This document shows positions 40,589 to 50,353 of a DNA stretch of 64,000 bases, one piece after another. A program made the translations under genes and the position numbers. The notes beneath the pieces were generated by a model. It saw only the letters and a program-made list of their open reading frames with translations. It was not told where the DNA came from and did no database searches. The DNA comes from Bacteroidota bacterium (GTDB taxonomy: Bacteria > Bacteroidota > Bacteroidia > Bacteroidales > Dysgonomonadaceae): assembly GCA_023388315.1 (NCBI GenBank), contig JAEWGM010000008.1, forward strand, positions 62,001-126,000. Direction: 5' to 3'. How positions within the stretch are numbered: position 1 is the stretch's first letter; the number at the start of each line of letters is the position of its first letter.

Positions 40589-43500
40589 ATGAAGAAAAAC
40601 AACTCCTTGGGTAATAATTTAACCGATAAAGTACCCATTAAACATTTTTTATTGATTATGCGCACAACTTTTATCCTTTTGTTTGTCTGTATTTTCTATA
40701 CAATGGCAGAAAATGGTTACACGCAAAATGCCCGAGTAACCCTTAACAAGCGCAATGTCTCGCTTAAAGATGTGTTAAACGAGATAGAAAGTCAAACAGA
40801 CTATCTGTTTATATACAACAATGAAGTAAATACAGCCGCAAAAGTATCGGTAAAGGCCAAACAACAGGCAGTTTCTAACGTGCTTAAATCATTATTGAAA
40901 AATAAAGATGTGGATTATTCGATGGAGGGGAACCATATCATCCTTTCCGCCGGAAAGAAAAAAGTAGAAAGTGATAAAGAAACGCTAAGCAAAGTTGTTC
41001 AACAACAAAAAAAGCGCATAAGCGGAACAGTTGTAGATGCGGCAGGAGAACCCATTATTGGCGCCAATGTGGTTGAAGCAGGCACAACTAATGGAACGGT
41101 TACGGACATGGATGGTAATTTCACCTTGAGCGTAGAAGAAGGTGCGAGTATCACTATAACTTATATAGGATATTCAGAACAAATCATGCAGATAGGTACT
41201 GCCAGTTCATACTCAATCACCTTGATAGAAGATTTGTATACACTTCAGGAAGTTGTCGCAATTGGTTACGGGACGACGAGAAAGGAAAGTCTAGTAGGCG
41301 CTGTATCCTCTGTTTCTGGTGATGAAATTGCTTCTGTCCACTCCACCAATGTTACAACTGCAATTTCCGGAAGACTACCAGGAGCTGTTGTAATTCAAGG
41401 TACAGGAGAACCCGGTCTAGATGATGCGAGAATTTTAGTAAGAGGTAGAACGACATTAGGTGATAATACTGGGCCTCTGGTAGTAATTGACGGTATTCCT
41501 GGAAGAAGCTTATATGAAATTGATTCAAATGACATAGAAAGTATATCACTTCTAAAAGATGCTTCTGCTTCAATTTATGGATCACAAGCAGCAAACGGGG
41601 TAATCTTGGTAACAACAAAAGAAGGTACTGTTGGAAAATTGGTAACCTATTCTTTCAATCAAGGATTTAAAACACCAACAATCCTTCCAGAAGTGGCAAA
41701 TGCTGGAGAGTATTCCCAATACATCAGCGATTACCAAGATTATGAAGGTCTTGCTCGTTTATATTCAGATAGAGATATTGAACTTTTCAGGAATGGCAGA
41801 GATCCTTGGGAACACCCACAAACAGACTGGATGGGTGATTTGGTTAGAAAATGGGCATTACAGAGCCACCATAACTTGTCAATGAGTGGATCCTTTGAGA
41901 AAACTAGGTATTATGCTTCTATTGGATACCGTAATGATGAAGCAATGTATGCTCAAGAATCCACAAACTATAAACAATATAATTTAAGACTTAGACTAAA
42001 CATTCCTATCACAGATTATTTTGATGCATCAGTTTCTTATGGTGGCTTTTTAACTTCAAGAAAATTTCCTACAACAGGGTCATATTATTTGGTAGGATGG
42101 GCAACACTAGTCGTACCTACTGAACCATCTTTTTGGCCTACAGGCGAGCCTGGCCCGGACTTTGAAAGTGGTGTTAATCCTGTTGTAAATACTAGCTTCG
42201 ATGCAGGGTATGATATACAAAAAAATTATAAGAATGAGATCACTTTTAATGCATCATTTAAGCCGAAAAAAATTGAAGGACTTTCATTAAACGGTTACTT
42301 CACTTACGATGTATATAATGGTAAAAATAAATTCTTCAAAAAACCTTGGACTCTGTATTATGCCGATTGGGATTCTGCAACAAGAGACAGTGAAGGATTT
42401 ATTACTGACATGAAATTAATTCCAAGGTTAAGAGGACTTGAAACACCTGAACTTAATGAATATAGTGGTAATAGTGTTCGTAAGATGTATAATGTTAATG
42501 CAAATTATTCAAAAGACTTTGGAGATCATTCTTTCTCAGCGTTTATCGGCTTTGAAGAATTATCCGAAAACTCAAGTGGCTTCAATGCATTCAGAAAGTA
42601 TTACATTTCTGATTTGGTTCAAACTTTGGATGCAGGAGGAGATCAAGATAAAGACAACTCAGGATGGGAAGCTATTTATGCCAGACAATCATGGATCGGT
42701 AGGTTGAATTACGATTATAAAGACAAGTATTTATTCGAATTTATATTCAGAAGGGATGGTTCACTCAAGTTTCCCCCTAATAGTAGGTGGGGAAATTTTC
42801 CCGCCGTTTTGTTTGCTTGGCGCGCTTCTGAAGAAAGGTTTTGGAAAAACAATCTCTCTTTTATAGATTATTTTAAGTTTAGGACATCGTATGGTCGCAT
42901 GGGAATGGATCCTGGCGCGCCATTTCAATATATAAACAAATATAGCTTGGCACCCGGCATGACAATGGGAACTAACAAAGTTGTGAATACCAAGATTTAT
43001 CAATCTGTAATTGCCAACCCAAACATAACTTGGGAGAAACAGTCTACTTTCAATATAGGTTTCGACTCACATATTCTAAACAGGTTATTCCACCTAAATG
43101 CAGAGTTCTTTTTTAATGAAAGATCTGATATTTTATCACCACGTGATGCGTCAGTTCCGGCATACACTGGTCTATCACTACCATCTGAGAATATTGCGAT
43201 AGTTAATAACAGAGGATTTGAAGTTGACGCAGGTTATCATAAGCAGATCAATAACGATTTGAGAATAAATATCAACGGAAATATAAGCTGGAATAGGAAT
43301 AAAGTTGTTTTTACAGACGAGCCAGCCAGATCAGTTCCATGGCAAGTAAGAACAGGCCATCCATACGGCACTCATTTGGTTTACAACTCCTTAGGCATAT
43401 TTAAAACTCAAGAAGACGTTGATAATTATCCACATTGGTCTGGTGCAAAACCAGGTGATGTCATTTTTGAAGATGTTAACGGTGATGGGGTCATTAATGC

Positions 43501-44005
43501 AGATGATAGAATATTAATTGATAAAACAGACGCACCCGAATTGTTCTACGGCCTTATGATAGATCTAAATTATAAAAACTGGGCTATATCAATACAGGGG
43601 CAGGGACAAGGTGATTATTTCAAAAGTGTAATAGGTGGAAATAGAGGAATTGGTCAGAATGTTTTCAAATGGATGGCAACTGATTACTGGACACCTGAAA
43701 ATAACAATTCTAATGTTGCGAGACCGTTTCACAGAGCGGATCAATACTGGTCTTATCTAAGCAACGCAAATACTTATTGGTATGACAATATGGCATATTT
43801 CAGGCTTAAGAATGTTATTGTAAGCTACAATTTACCGCAGAATTTCACATCTAGCATTGGGCTTAAAAATGTAAATCTATTTGTATCAGGATATAATTTA
43901 CTCTTAATTCATTCTAAACAAAGAAAATATGATCCTGAAGTTGGTGATCCTCAGACCTATCCAGCTATGAAAACATTATCGTTTGGTGCAAGGATTGATT
44001 TCTAA
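40589..44005 (+). CDS. SusC/RagA TonB-dependent receptor with STN signalling domain
   Basis: This 1138-residue outer-membrane importer has, after the signal region, an STN domain (about residues 50-120, VTLNKRNVSLKDVLNEIESQ), a CarboxypepD_reg-like domain (about 143-225, ISGTVVDAAGEPIIGANVVE), a TonB-box region near LQEVVAIGYGTTRKES, the plug with GDNTGPLVVIDGIPG and ASASIYGSQAANGVILVTTK, and a beta-barrel ending in FGARIDF. The STN domain passes the signal to FecR. It pairs with the SusD at 44026-45945. The coding sequence is visibly more A/T-rich than the housekeeping genes. Confidence 0.96.
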   Translation: MKKNNSLGNNLTDKVPIKHFLLIMRTTFILLFVCIFYTMAENGYTQNARVTLNKRNVSLKDVLNEIESQTDYLFIYNNEVNTAAKVSVKAKQQAVSNVLKSLLKNKDVDYSMEGNHIILSAGKKKVESDKETLSKVVQQQKKRISGTVVDAAGEPIIGANVVEAGTTNGTVTDMDGNFTLSVEEGASITITYIGYSEQIMQIGTASSYSITLIEDLYTLQEVVAIGYGTTRKESLVGAVSSVSGDEIASVHSTNVTTAISGRLPGAVVIQGTGEPGLDDARILVRGRTTLGDNTGPLVVIDGIPGRSLYEIDSNDIESISLLKDASASIYGSQAANGVILVTTKEGTVGKLVTYSFNQGFKTPTILPEVANAGEYSQYISDYQDYEGLARLYSDRDIELFRNGRDPWEHPQTDWMGDLVRKWALQSHHNLSMSGSFEKTRYYASIGYRNDEAMYAQESTNYKQYNLRLRLNIPITDYFDASVSYGGFLTSRKFPTTGSYYLVGWATLVVPTEPSFWPTGEPGPDFESGVNPVVNTSFDAGYDIQKNYKNEITFNASFKPKKIEGLSLNGYFTYDVYNGKNKFFKKPWTLYYADWDSATRDSEGFITDMKLIPRLRGLETPELNEYSGNSVRKMYNVNANYSKDFGDHSFSAFIGFEELSENSSGFNAFRKYYISDLVQTLDAGGDQDKDNSGWEAIYARQSWIGRLNYDYKDKYLFEFIFRRDGSLKFPPNSRWGNFPAVLFAWRASEERFWKNNLSFIDYFKFRTSYGRMGMDPGAPFQYINKYSLAPGMTMGTNKVVNTKIYQSVIANPNITWEKQSTFNIGFDSHILNRLFHLNAEFFFNERSDILSPRDASVPAYTGLSLPSENIAIVNNRGFEVDAGYHKQINNDLRININGNISWNRNKVVFTDEPARSVPWQVRTGHPYGTHLVYNSLGIFKTQEDVDNYPHWSGAKPGDVIFEDVNGDGVINADDRILIDKTDAPELFYGLMIDLNYKNWAISIQGQGQGDYFKSVIGGNRGIGQNVFKWMATDYWTPENNNSNVARPFHRADQYWSYLSNANTYWYDNMAYFRLKNVIVSYNLPQNFTSSIGLKNVNLFVSGYNLLLIHSKQRKYDPEVGDPQTYPAMKTLSFGARIDF

Positions 44006-44025
44006 TTAATAAAAAATATCAGGAT

Positions 44026-45945
44026 ATGAAAAAGAATATTATAAAATCTATATTTATTATTTGTGTTACCTCAATTATAATAAGCGCATGTACTGACGTT
44101 CTCGACCAAAGTCCAGTAGATTCATTTAATGAAGAATCTCTTTTCCAGGACGTAAATTTAGTTGAAGCGTTTCTGTATCAATGTTATGATGTTATTGGAG
44201 GTAATCGTGAAGAGGTATTAGGAATGCGTGAAGACCTGTTGTCTTCTTCAACTGATGAACTCCTTAATATCCATAGAGCGGGGCAAACAACATTTACAAA
44301 AGGTAATCTAACTCCAGATTACTTAGGACATTTTGGGGACTGGAGATATGGCTGGCTACTTTGGAATGAAAACTATATGAATATAAAGAACGTCAACACA
44401 CTTTTGAGTGGAATTGACAACGTCCCTGTCAGTACAGATGCTGATACAAAGAGAATCGAACAAATTAAAGCTGAGGCTTATTTCATAAGAGCATTTAATT
44501 ACACCAATCTTCTTAGATCATATGGGGGAGTAATTTTAATTGATAAAAAACTTAACTTAGATGATGATTTTACTACTCAGCAAAGAGCAACCTTACAAGA
44601 GACTTTAGATTTTATATTGAGCGATTTGAACAATGCAATAGCAGGGTTACCGTTTAAAGGAGAAATCGAACAAGGTAGAGCAACAAAAGGTGCTGCAGCA
44701 GCTTTAAAATCTCGTTTGTTAAGTTTTTTATCAGGAGAACTAACTAATGGAGGTTATGAATCATCAAATCCACTTGTTTCACTTCAAGGTAATGTACGTA
44801 ATCAAATACTTACGCAGGCAAAAAATGCTGCTAAGGAGATTATAGATGGAAATTATGGACAATACTTACTGACTGGCACTACTGAAGACCCACCATCCAA
44901 TATGAGTGAGGAAGAAGTTATGACATATGCAAATAATTATGCTAGCATTTTTTTACAAAAAGGAGAATGGAACGATGAAGTGATTTTTGGTGTACAGTAT
45001 CTGAATAGACAAGGGAACAGAGTCCGTAATAATTTATATTGGGGTCCAAATGGCTACAATAACTGGGGAAACAATGAGCCTATTGAAACTACGGTAAGAC
45101 AGTACGAAATGAAAGATGGCACACCCTTTATATGGGATAAATATAATCCTGGAGAAATGAATGTAAGAGCTTTTTCAAGAGAACAACTGGAATCAGACCC
45201 TGAAAGAAATCCTTATTACGGTCGTGAGCCTAGATTTTACGCAAGCATTCTCTATGATGGTGCTTCTTGGAGAGAAAGGGCTTCTACAGACAACAAAGTT
45301 CAAATTGGACATACAATGACTGTTCCCGGTAATAGTTTAATTGGAAAAGATGTTTCAGCTGTTATGGCTCAAGTAGAATCAATGTCTGCTTCACTTATAG
45401 GTGGAAATGACTCGAGATCTGCTTCTAATCAAGCCTGGAATGGGACTAAGACTGGCTACTATTTGAAGAAAATGCTCGATGTGGAAATTGATGGCGAGCT
45501 TAACAATAATGAAAACTCATGGCTGGAAATCAGGTTTGCAGAAGTAATATTAGATTATGCTGAGGCGTGTATTGAACTTGGTGAAATTCAAGAAGGGCTT
45601 GAAGCTGTGAATATGATAAGAAACCGTGCTGGGTTACCAGATAGACCCTTAACCGTTGATCAGGAACAAGCACGTGAATGGTATAGGCATGAGAGGTTCA
45701 TAGAAATGATGGCAGAAGGAGATAGATGGTACTGTATAAGAAAATGGATGATATGCGAAGATGTAATAACCGATTTTAGTCCTTTATACATTTATCACTT
45801 TAGTGATGGTGTCTCAGTTTATGTATATAATACTGAAACACTTGCAGACACAAGATCCTTTAATAGGGCCAACTATTGGCTGCCAATTACGAGAGATGAA
45901 GTAAATAAAGCTCCACAATTACAGCAAAATCCAGGATATAATTAA
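44026..45945 (+). CDS. SusD/RagB surface glycan-binding lipoprotein
   Basis: This 639-residue protein has a lipoprotein signal (Cys22, IISAC). The TPR-like SusD fold is supported by IEQIKAEAYFIRAFNYTNLL, the typical early helix, by FAEVILDYAEACIELGEIQE and MIRNRAGLPDR near the C-terminal third, and by WYRHERFIEMMAEGDRWYCI and NPGYN at the end. It should cap the SusC at 40589-44005 and capture ligand. It is separated from that susC by 20 bases and from the next dehydrogenase gene by 18 bases, so all are one transcript. Confidence 0.95.
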   Translation: MKKNIIKSIFIICVTSIIISACTDVLDQSPVDSFNEESLFQDVNLVEAFLYQCYDVIGGNREEVLGMREDLLSSSTDELLNIHRAGQTTFTKGNLTPDYLGHFGDWRYGWLLWNENYMNIKNVNTLLSGIDNVPVSTDADTKRIEQIKAEAYFIRAFNYTNLLRSYGGVILIDKKLNLDDDFTTQQRATLQETLDFILSDLNNAIAGLPFKGEIEQGRATKGAAAALKSRLLSFLSGELTNGGYESSNPLVSLQGNVRNQILTQAKNAAKEIIDGNYGQYLLTGTTEDPPSNMSEEEVMTYANNYASIFLQKGEWNDEVIFGVQYLNRQGNRVRNNLYWGPNGYNNWGNNEPIETTVRQYEMKDGTPFIWDKYNPGEMNVRAFSREQLESDPERNPYYGREPRFYASILYDGASWRERASTDNKVQIGHTMTVPGNSLIGKDVSAVMAQVESMSASLIGGNDSRSASNQAWNGTKTGYYLKKMLDVEIDGELNNNENSWLEIRFAEVILDYAEACIELGEIQEGLEAVNMIRNRAGLPDRPLTVDQEQAREWYRHERFIEMMAEGDRWYCIRKWMICEDVITDFSPLYIYHFSDGVSVYVYNTETLADTRSFNRANYWLPITRDEVNKAPQLQQNPGYN

Positions 45946-45963
45946 TTTATAAAAACAATAACT

Positions 45964-47286
45964 ATGACCTATTCAAGAAGAAAATTTATCAAGACAGCAG
46001 GATTGGCTACTGTCGGAACTATTATCTCTCCTAGGGTGACATTGGGGTCGAACTCGATTTGGACGTCCAACAGCAACACGCTGAAAGTGGGATTGGTCGG
46101 TTGTGGCGGCCGCGGGACAGGTGCTGCAGGAGAGGCGTTGAATGCAGATCCAAATGTGATTATTACGGCTATGGCTGACGCATTTGGAGATCAGCTTCAA
46201 AATTCTTATAATACTCTTAAAGAGAAATATGGAGCAAAAGTACAGGTGCCAGATAGCCACAAATTTACGGGGCTTGATGCATACCAAAAGTTAATAGATT
46301 CCGACATTGATGTTGTATTATTGGCAGCTCCCACCTGTTTCAGGCCTCAACATTTAGAAGCGGCAGTCAACGCAGGCAAACACATTTTCTGCGAAAAACC
46401 TTTTGCAGTCGACAGCCCGGGGTTACGTAAAGTTATGGCTGCTGTAAAAAGAGCAAAAGATAAAAACCTTTCGTTAGTTTCAGGTTTTTGTTGGAGATAT
46501 CATCTTCCTAAAAGAGAAACTTTCTCAAAGGTGCTAGATGGACAAATTGGACAAATTCTCACCGCCGAAGCATCATACGATACTGGCGAATTATGGTATA
46601 AGGAACGTCAAAGCGGATGGTCTGATTTCGAATATCAACTTCGTAATTGGCTTTATTATAATTGGTTATCGGGAGACCATATTGTTGAACAAGCCATTCA
46701 CAGTATAGACATGCTACAATGGGCTATGGGTGATGTCTCCCCTATCAGCGTTGTTGGTACCGGTGGAAGACAAAAAAGAACAGAGAAAAAATACGGAAAT
46801 ATTTATGACCATTTTGCTGTGATTTATGAATATCCCAACGGCGCAAAAGCATATTTCCGTTGTCGCCAACAAAACAACACAACTCCCGCTTACGCAGTAG
46901 AATTGGTTGGTTCTGATGGAAAATGTGTGGTGGATTGTCGGACTGGCCTTCACGAAATCACTGGTAAAAAACCATGGAAATACGATGATGAGACAAAATT
47001 TACCGATGCTGAAGCTTATAAAAAGTCAAAAGTAAGAAGTATGTATCAACAAGAACACGATGAGTTATTTGCCTCTATCAGAGCAAACAAGCCCATGAAT
47101 GACGGCAAATGGATGACACGTACTAATCTACTAGCATTGGCAGGTCGTATGGCAGGATATACCGGACAAACAATTTCATTAGAAAAAGCCCTAGCTTCTA
47201 ATGAAACATATTTTCCTGAAAATGTATTTTGGGATATGAAATATGATATTCCTATCGCTATACCTGGTATTACTGAATTTAAATAA
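45964..47286 (+). CDS. Gfo/Idh/MocA oxidoreductase 1 (Tat-type export signal)
   Basis: This 440-residue NAD(P)- or bound-cofactor-dependent sugar dehydrogenase begins with a twin-arginine motif (SRRKFIKTAGLA), so it is probably exported folded with its cofactor. The Rossmann motif is VGLVGCGGRGTGAAGEA (about residues 40-56). The EKP motif is HIFCEKPFAVDS, and the active-site motif is GDHIVEQAIHSIDMLQW. In glycan-use loci such enzymes oxidise a sugar 3-hydroxyl to a ketone, making the glycosidic bond labile to elimination. That role is inferred for this gene. It follows susD directly. Confidence 0.92.
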   Translation: MTYSRRKFIKTAGLATVGTIISPRVTLGSNSIWTSNSNTLKVGLVGCGGRGTGAAGEALNADPNVIITAMADAFGDQLQNSYNTLKEKYGAKVQVPDSHKFTGLDAYQKLIDSDIDVVLLAAPTCFRPQHLEAAVNAGKHIFCEKPFAVDSPGLRKVMAAVKRAKDKNLSLVSGFCWRYHLPKRETFSKVLDGQIGQILTAEASYDTGELWYKERQSGWSDFEYQLRNWLYYNWLSGDHIVEQAIHSIDMLQWAMGDVSPISVVGTGGRQKRTEKKYGNIYDHFAVIYEYPNGAKAYFRCRQQNNTTPAYAVELVGSDGKCVVDCRTGLHEITGKKPWKYDDETKFTDAEAYKKSKVRSMYQQEHDELFASIRANKPMNDGKWMTRTNLLALAGRMAGYTGQTISLEKALASNETYFPENVFWDMKYDIPIAIPGITEFK

Positions 47287-47293
47287 TATTACA

Positions 47294-48226
47294 ATGAACA
47301 AACGGGAATTTATAAAATCCGCAGCCATTGTTGCAGGGGCTACAACCTTATCATCCATTGTGTCTGCAAATAGTTATCAGAATAAATCTTCTTCCTCAAA
47401 AAAAATGTCAACAGATAAAATAATCTTAAAGAAGGGATTAGTTTTTCAAATGATAAAAGAGGATTTATCGTTAGTCGATAAGTTTAAACTCGCAAAAGAT
47501 ATCGGTTTTGATGGAATTGAGTTGAATAGCCCCACGGAATTCAACATTCAAGAGATACTCAATGCCAAATCACAATCAGGAATTGAATTACCAACTGTTA
47601 TCAATAAAGACCATTGGTCAAAACCTCTTTCTGATCCTGATCTAAAAGTAAGAGAAGAATGTATTAAATCTATAGCCAAATCTCTAGAAGAAACTCAAGA
47701 GTTTGGCGGGGATACAGTTTTAGTAGTCCCTGGCGTTGTTAATGACAAAGTTAGTTATGAACAAGCCTATAATACCTCATTAGATTCTATAAGAAGATTA
47801 ATTCCATATGTTGAGAAGACCAGAATTCAAATAGGACTAGAAAATGTTTGGAACAATTTCCTTATAAGCCCTGTAGAAGCAAAAAGATTTGTGGATGAAA
47901 TAAATCACCCATTAATCGGCTGGTATTTCGATATAGGAAACGTGTTACGCTATGGCTGGCCCGAACATTGGATAAAGACATTGAATTCTCGCATAAAAAA
48001 ACTTCATATGAAAGAATTCAGCCGTGAATTAATGAATAACGAAGGATTATGGGCAGGATTTAAAGTTGAAATTTTGAAAGGAGATAATAATTGGCCTGCT
48101 GTGATGCAAGCAGTACGAGAAATTGATTATTCGGGTGGATGGTTAACGGTAGAAGTAGAAGGAGGAAACCGAAAAAGACTCCAGCAGATTTCGAAAGAAA
48201 TGGATGAAATAATTAGCTATCTGTAA
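47294..48226 (+). CDS. sugar isomerase/lyase-like TIM-barrel protein 1
   Basis: This 310-residue protein (start at ATG 47294) has an N-terminal export signal with a KREFIKSAAIVAG motif, related to Tat signals but with one Arg. The AP-endonuclease-2-like TIM barrel shows metal ligands in GLENVWNNFLISP, GWYFDIGNVLRYG, KLHMKEFS and TVEVEGG. It is a close paralogue of the protein at 49426-50343. Such proteins act in 3-keto-glycoside breakdown (eliminase/hydratase) or as isomerases. The role in the locus is inferred. A terminator follows it, closing the first transcription unit. Confidence 0.9.
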   Translation: MNKREFIKSAAIVAGATTLSSIVSANSYQNKSSSSKKMSTDKIILKKGLVFQMIKEDLSLVDKFKLAKDIGFDGIELNSPTEFNIQEILNAKSQSGIELPTVINKDHWSKPLSDPDLKVREECIKSIAKSLEETQEFGGDTVLVVPGVVNDKVSYEQAYNTSLDSIRRLIPYVEKTRIQIGLENVWNNFLISPVEAKRFVDEINHPLIGWYFDIGNVLRYGWPEHWIKTLNSRIKKLHMKEFSRELMNNEGLWAGFKVEILKGDNNWPAVMQAVREIDYSGGWLTVEVEGGNRKRLQQISKEMDEIISYL

Positions 48227-48248
48227 ATTAGGAGTCCATTTCTTCATA

Positions 48249-48290
48249 AAAGGGTTGTCATTTAGCGCCAATGGCAATCCTTTTTATTTC
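48249..48290 (+). terminator. terminator closing the sigma-controlled susCD unit
   Basis: The 14-bp stem with G-T wobbles AAAGGGTTGTCATT / AATGGCAATCCTTT has a 7-base loop and then TTATTTC. It lies 22 bases after the stop codon. Confidence 0.75.
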
Positions 48291-48351
48291 CGTATTAGTA
48301 AATATATTAAGGAAGTTTTTATTTAAAATTTATAATTCCGTTAATTTTAAA

Positions 48352-48359
48352 TACATTTG
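48352..48359 (+). promoter_or_regulatory. putative -7 promoter element for the second enzyme unit
   Basis: TACATTTG matches TAnnTTTG and lies 30 bases before the ATG at 48390. It follows the terminator at 48249-48290. Confidence 0.55.
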
Positions 48360-48389
48360 TTCTACATCAATCAAAATTACACTGTAGAT

Positions 48390-49244
48390 ATGAAAAAAAT
48401 AATTTTAACTTTAACTGCGATATCATTCGCCTTGCTGAATAGTGGGTGTTCTTCAGGAAAATTCACATCAAAAGCCGAAAAAAACGCTTGGAAACTTTCT
48501 ATGCAATCCTACACTTTTCATTTATTTTCGGCTGCAGAAGCATTAGAAAAAACACAGCAACTCGGCTTAAAATATATTGAAATCTATCCCGGACAAAAAA
48601 TGGGTCACGACTTTAGCGATGCCGTTTTCGGGTACAATTTAAGCAATGACAATCAGGAAAAATTAAAAAAATTAGCTGCTTCAAAAGGCGTTAAGATTGT
48701 TTCTTCGGGAGTATGGACAGCCTCACGAGAAGAATGGGAAAAGATATTTTCCTTTGCTCGAAATATGGACATGGAATTCATTAGTGCCGAACCAGCGCGT
48801 GAAGATTGGGACGTGGTGGAAAGCCTTGCCAGGGAATACGGAATAAAAGTAGCCACCCATAATCATCCCAACGAAAACTCGTATTGGAAACCCGAAATCT
48901 TGCTCGACTATATTGGCCAAAGGGACGCGTTGTTAGGCTCAAGCGCCGATGTAGGCCACTTTAAACGAATGAATGTTGAACCAATATCAGCATTAAAGGA
49001 ATTGCAAGACAGGCTTATTTCACTGCATTTTAAAGATATCGCTCCACAAGAGAACAACAACACATTTGAAGATGTGGTTTGGGGAACGGGTGTTTTGGAT
49101 GTAAAATCTATGCTCCAAGAACTAAAACGTCAAAAATTTAAAGGTTACTTCACGATAGAATACGAAGCAAATTGGGAAAATAATTTACCGGAGATCAGGC
49201 AATCAATAGATTATTTCAATGAAATAGTCAACGAAATTTTATAA
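48390..49244 (+). CDS. sugar isomerase/lyase-like TIM-barrel lipoprotein 2
   Basis: This 284-residue protein (start at ATG 48390) has a lipoprotein signal with Cys20 (LLNSGC). The TIM-barrel family pattern is seen in LGLKYIEIYPGQKMGHDFSD, AEPAREDWDVVESLAREYGI, VATHNHPNENSYWKPE, SSADVGHFKRM, LHFKDIA and TIEYEANWENN. It is clearly different from the other two isomerase-like proteins of the locus and is membrane anchored. It likely works in the periplasm on oxidised glycan intermediates; isomerase, eliminase or hydratase activity is all possible. Confidence 0.9.
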   Translation: MKKIILTLTAISFALLNSGCSSGKFTSKAEKNAWKLSMQSYTFHLFSAAEALEKTQQLGLKYIEIYPGQKMGHDFSDAVFGYNLSNDNQEKLKKLAASKGVKIVSSGVWTASREEWEKIFSFARNMDMEFISAEPAREDWDVVESLAREYGIKVATHNHPNENSYWKPEILLDYIGQRDALLGSSADVGHFKRMNVEPISALKELQDRLISLHFKDIAPQENNNTFEDVVWGTGVLDVKSMLQELKRQKFKGYFTIEYEANWENNLPEIRQSIDYFNEIVNEIL

Positions 49245-49425
49245 ACGTGTTTTTACCTTTTCCGTTAACTTCAGCTTATATTTAGTGAATTTATTGAAAT
49301 AAACTTATCTTTAACAAGAAAGACTCAATCGTTTTTCTTTTTTTGAAACTCTTTTTTCGTAATTTGCTCCTAGTAAGCTTTTAAATTTTACTATCTTTAG
49401 CATTTCAAGTTTATCCTTGAACAAA

Positions 49426-50343
49426 ATGAACAGAAAAGATTTCATCAAATCGACTGTGGTCTTAGCCGGTGCAGCAGCTGTGGCACCCTTTGCTTCGGCT
49501 TCTATATTTCAAAACGAAACGGCTGAAAAGGTCGTCCTCAAAAAAAGCCTTGGGCTTGGAATGATAAAAGAAGAACTGTCGCTGACTGACAAATTCAAAC
49601 TTGCAAAAGAATTGGGCTTTGACGGTTTGGAATTAAACAGCCCGGTTGATTTCAGCATGTCCGAAGTGTTGGAAGCCAAATCGAAATCGGGAATTGAACT
49701 TCCAACCGTTGTAAATAAAGACCATTGGAACTCGCCACTTTCCGATCCCGATCCCACTGTTAGAAAGAAATGCATCGACTCCGTATTGAGATCCTTACAA
49801 GAGATCAAAGAAATGGGAGGCGACACCGTGTTAGTAGTTCCGGGTGTAGTGAATGAAAAGGTTTCTTACGAGCAGGCATACATCACGTCGCAAAACGCGA
49901 TCAGGGAATTAATTCCTTACGCTGAAAAAACCGGAATGCAAATAGCGTTGGAAAATGTGTGGAATAATTTTCTCATCAGCCCCGTAGAAGCCAAAACATA
50001 CATCGATGAAATAAATCATCCGCTGGTAGGCTGGTATTTCGATATTGGGAACGTGTTGCGATACGGTTGGCCTGAGCACTGGATTAAAACGCTTAATTCG
50101 CGTATTATGAAACTCCACATCAAGGAGTTTAGCAGGGAATTAATGAATTCAGAGGGTTTGTGGCAAGGTTTCAATGTCGATTTGCTTAAAGGCGATAATA
50201 ACTGGCCGGTTGTGATGAAAGCCATAAGGGAAATAAATCACAAAGGCGGTTGGCTGACAGCGGAAGTTCCCGGAGGAGATAGGACTCATCTGAAAAATCT
50301 CTCAACTCAAATGGATAAAATTATCAGTTATTTGAACAATTAA
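49426..50343 (+). CDS. sugar isomerase/lyase-like TIM-barrel protein 3
   Basis: This 305-residue protein (start at ATG 49426) has an export signal MNRKDFIKSTVVLAGAAAVA. It is a near-duplicate of the protein at 47294-48226, with long identical blocks such as GWYFDIGNVLRYGWPEHWIK and NNFLISPVEAK. Metal ligands are the same (ENVWNN, YFDIGN, KLHIKEFS, AEVPGG). Its codons are richer in G and C than those of the first copy, which suggests the copies have different histories. It precedes a second dehydrogenase gene by 10 bases, a likely functional pair. Confidence 0.9.
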   Translation: MNRKDFIKSTVVLAGAAAVAPFASASIFQNETAEKVVLKKSLGLGMIKEELSLTDKFKLAKELGFDGLELNSPVDFSMSEVLEAKSKSGIELPTVVNKDHWNSPLSDPDPTVRKKCIDSVLRSLQEIKEMGGDTVLVVPGVVNEKVSYEQAYITSQNAIRELIPYAEKTGMQIALENVWNNFLISPVEAKTYIDEINHPLVGWYFDIGNVLRYGWPEHWIKTLNSRIMKLHIKEFSRELMNSEGLWQGFNVDLLKGDNNWPVVMKAIREINHKGGWLTAEVPGGDRTHLKNLSTQMDKIISYLNN

Positions 50344-50353
50344 AAATATAAAA

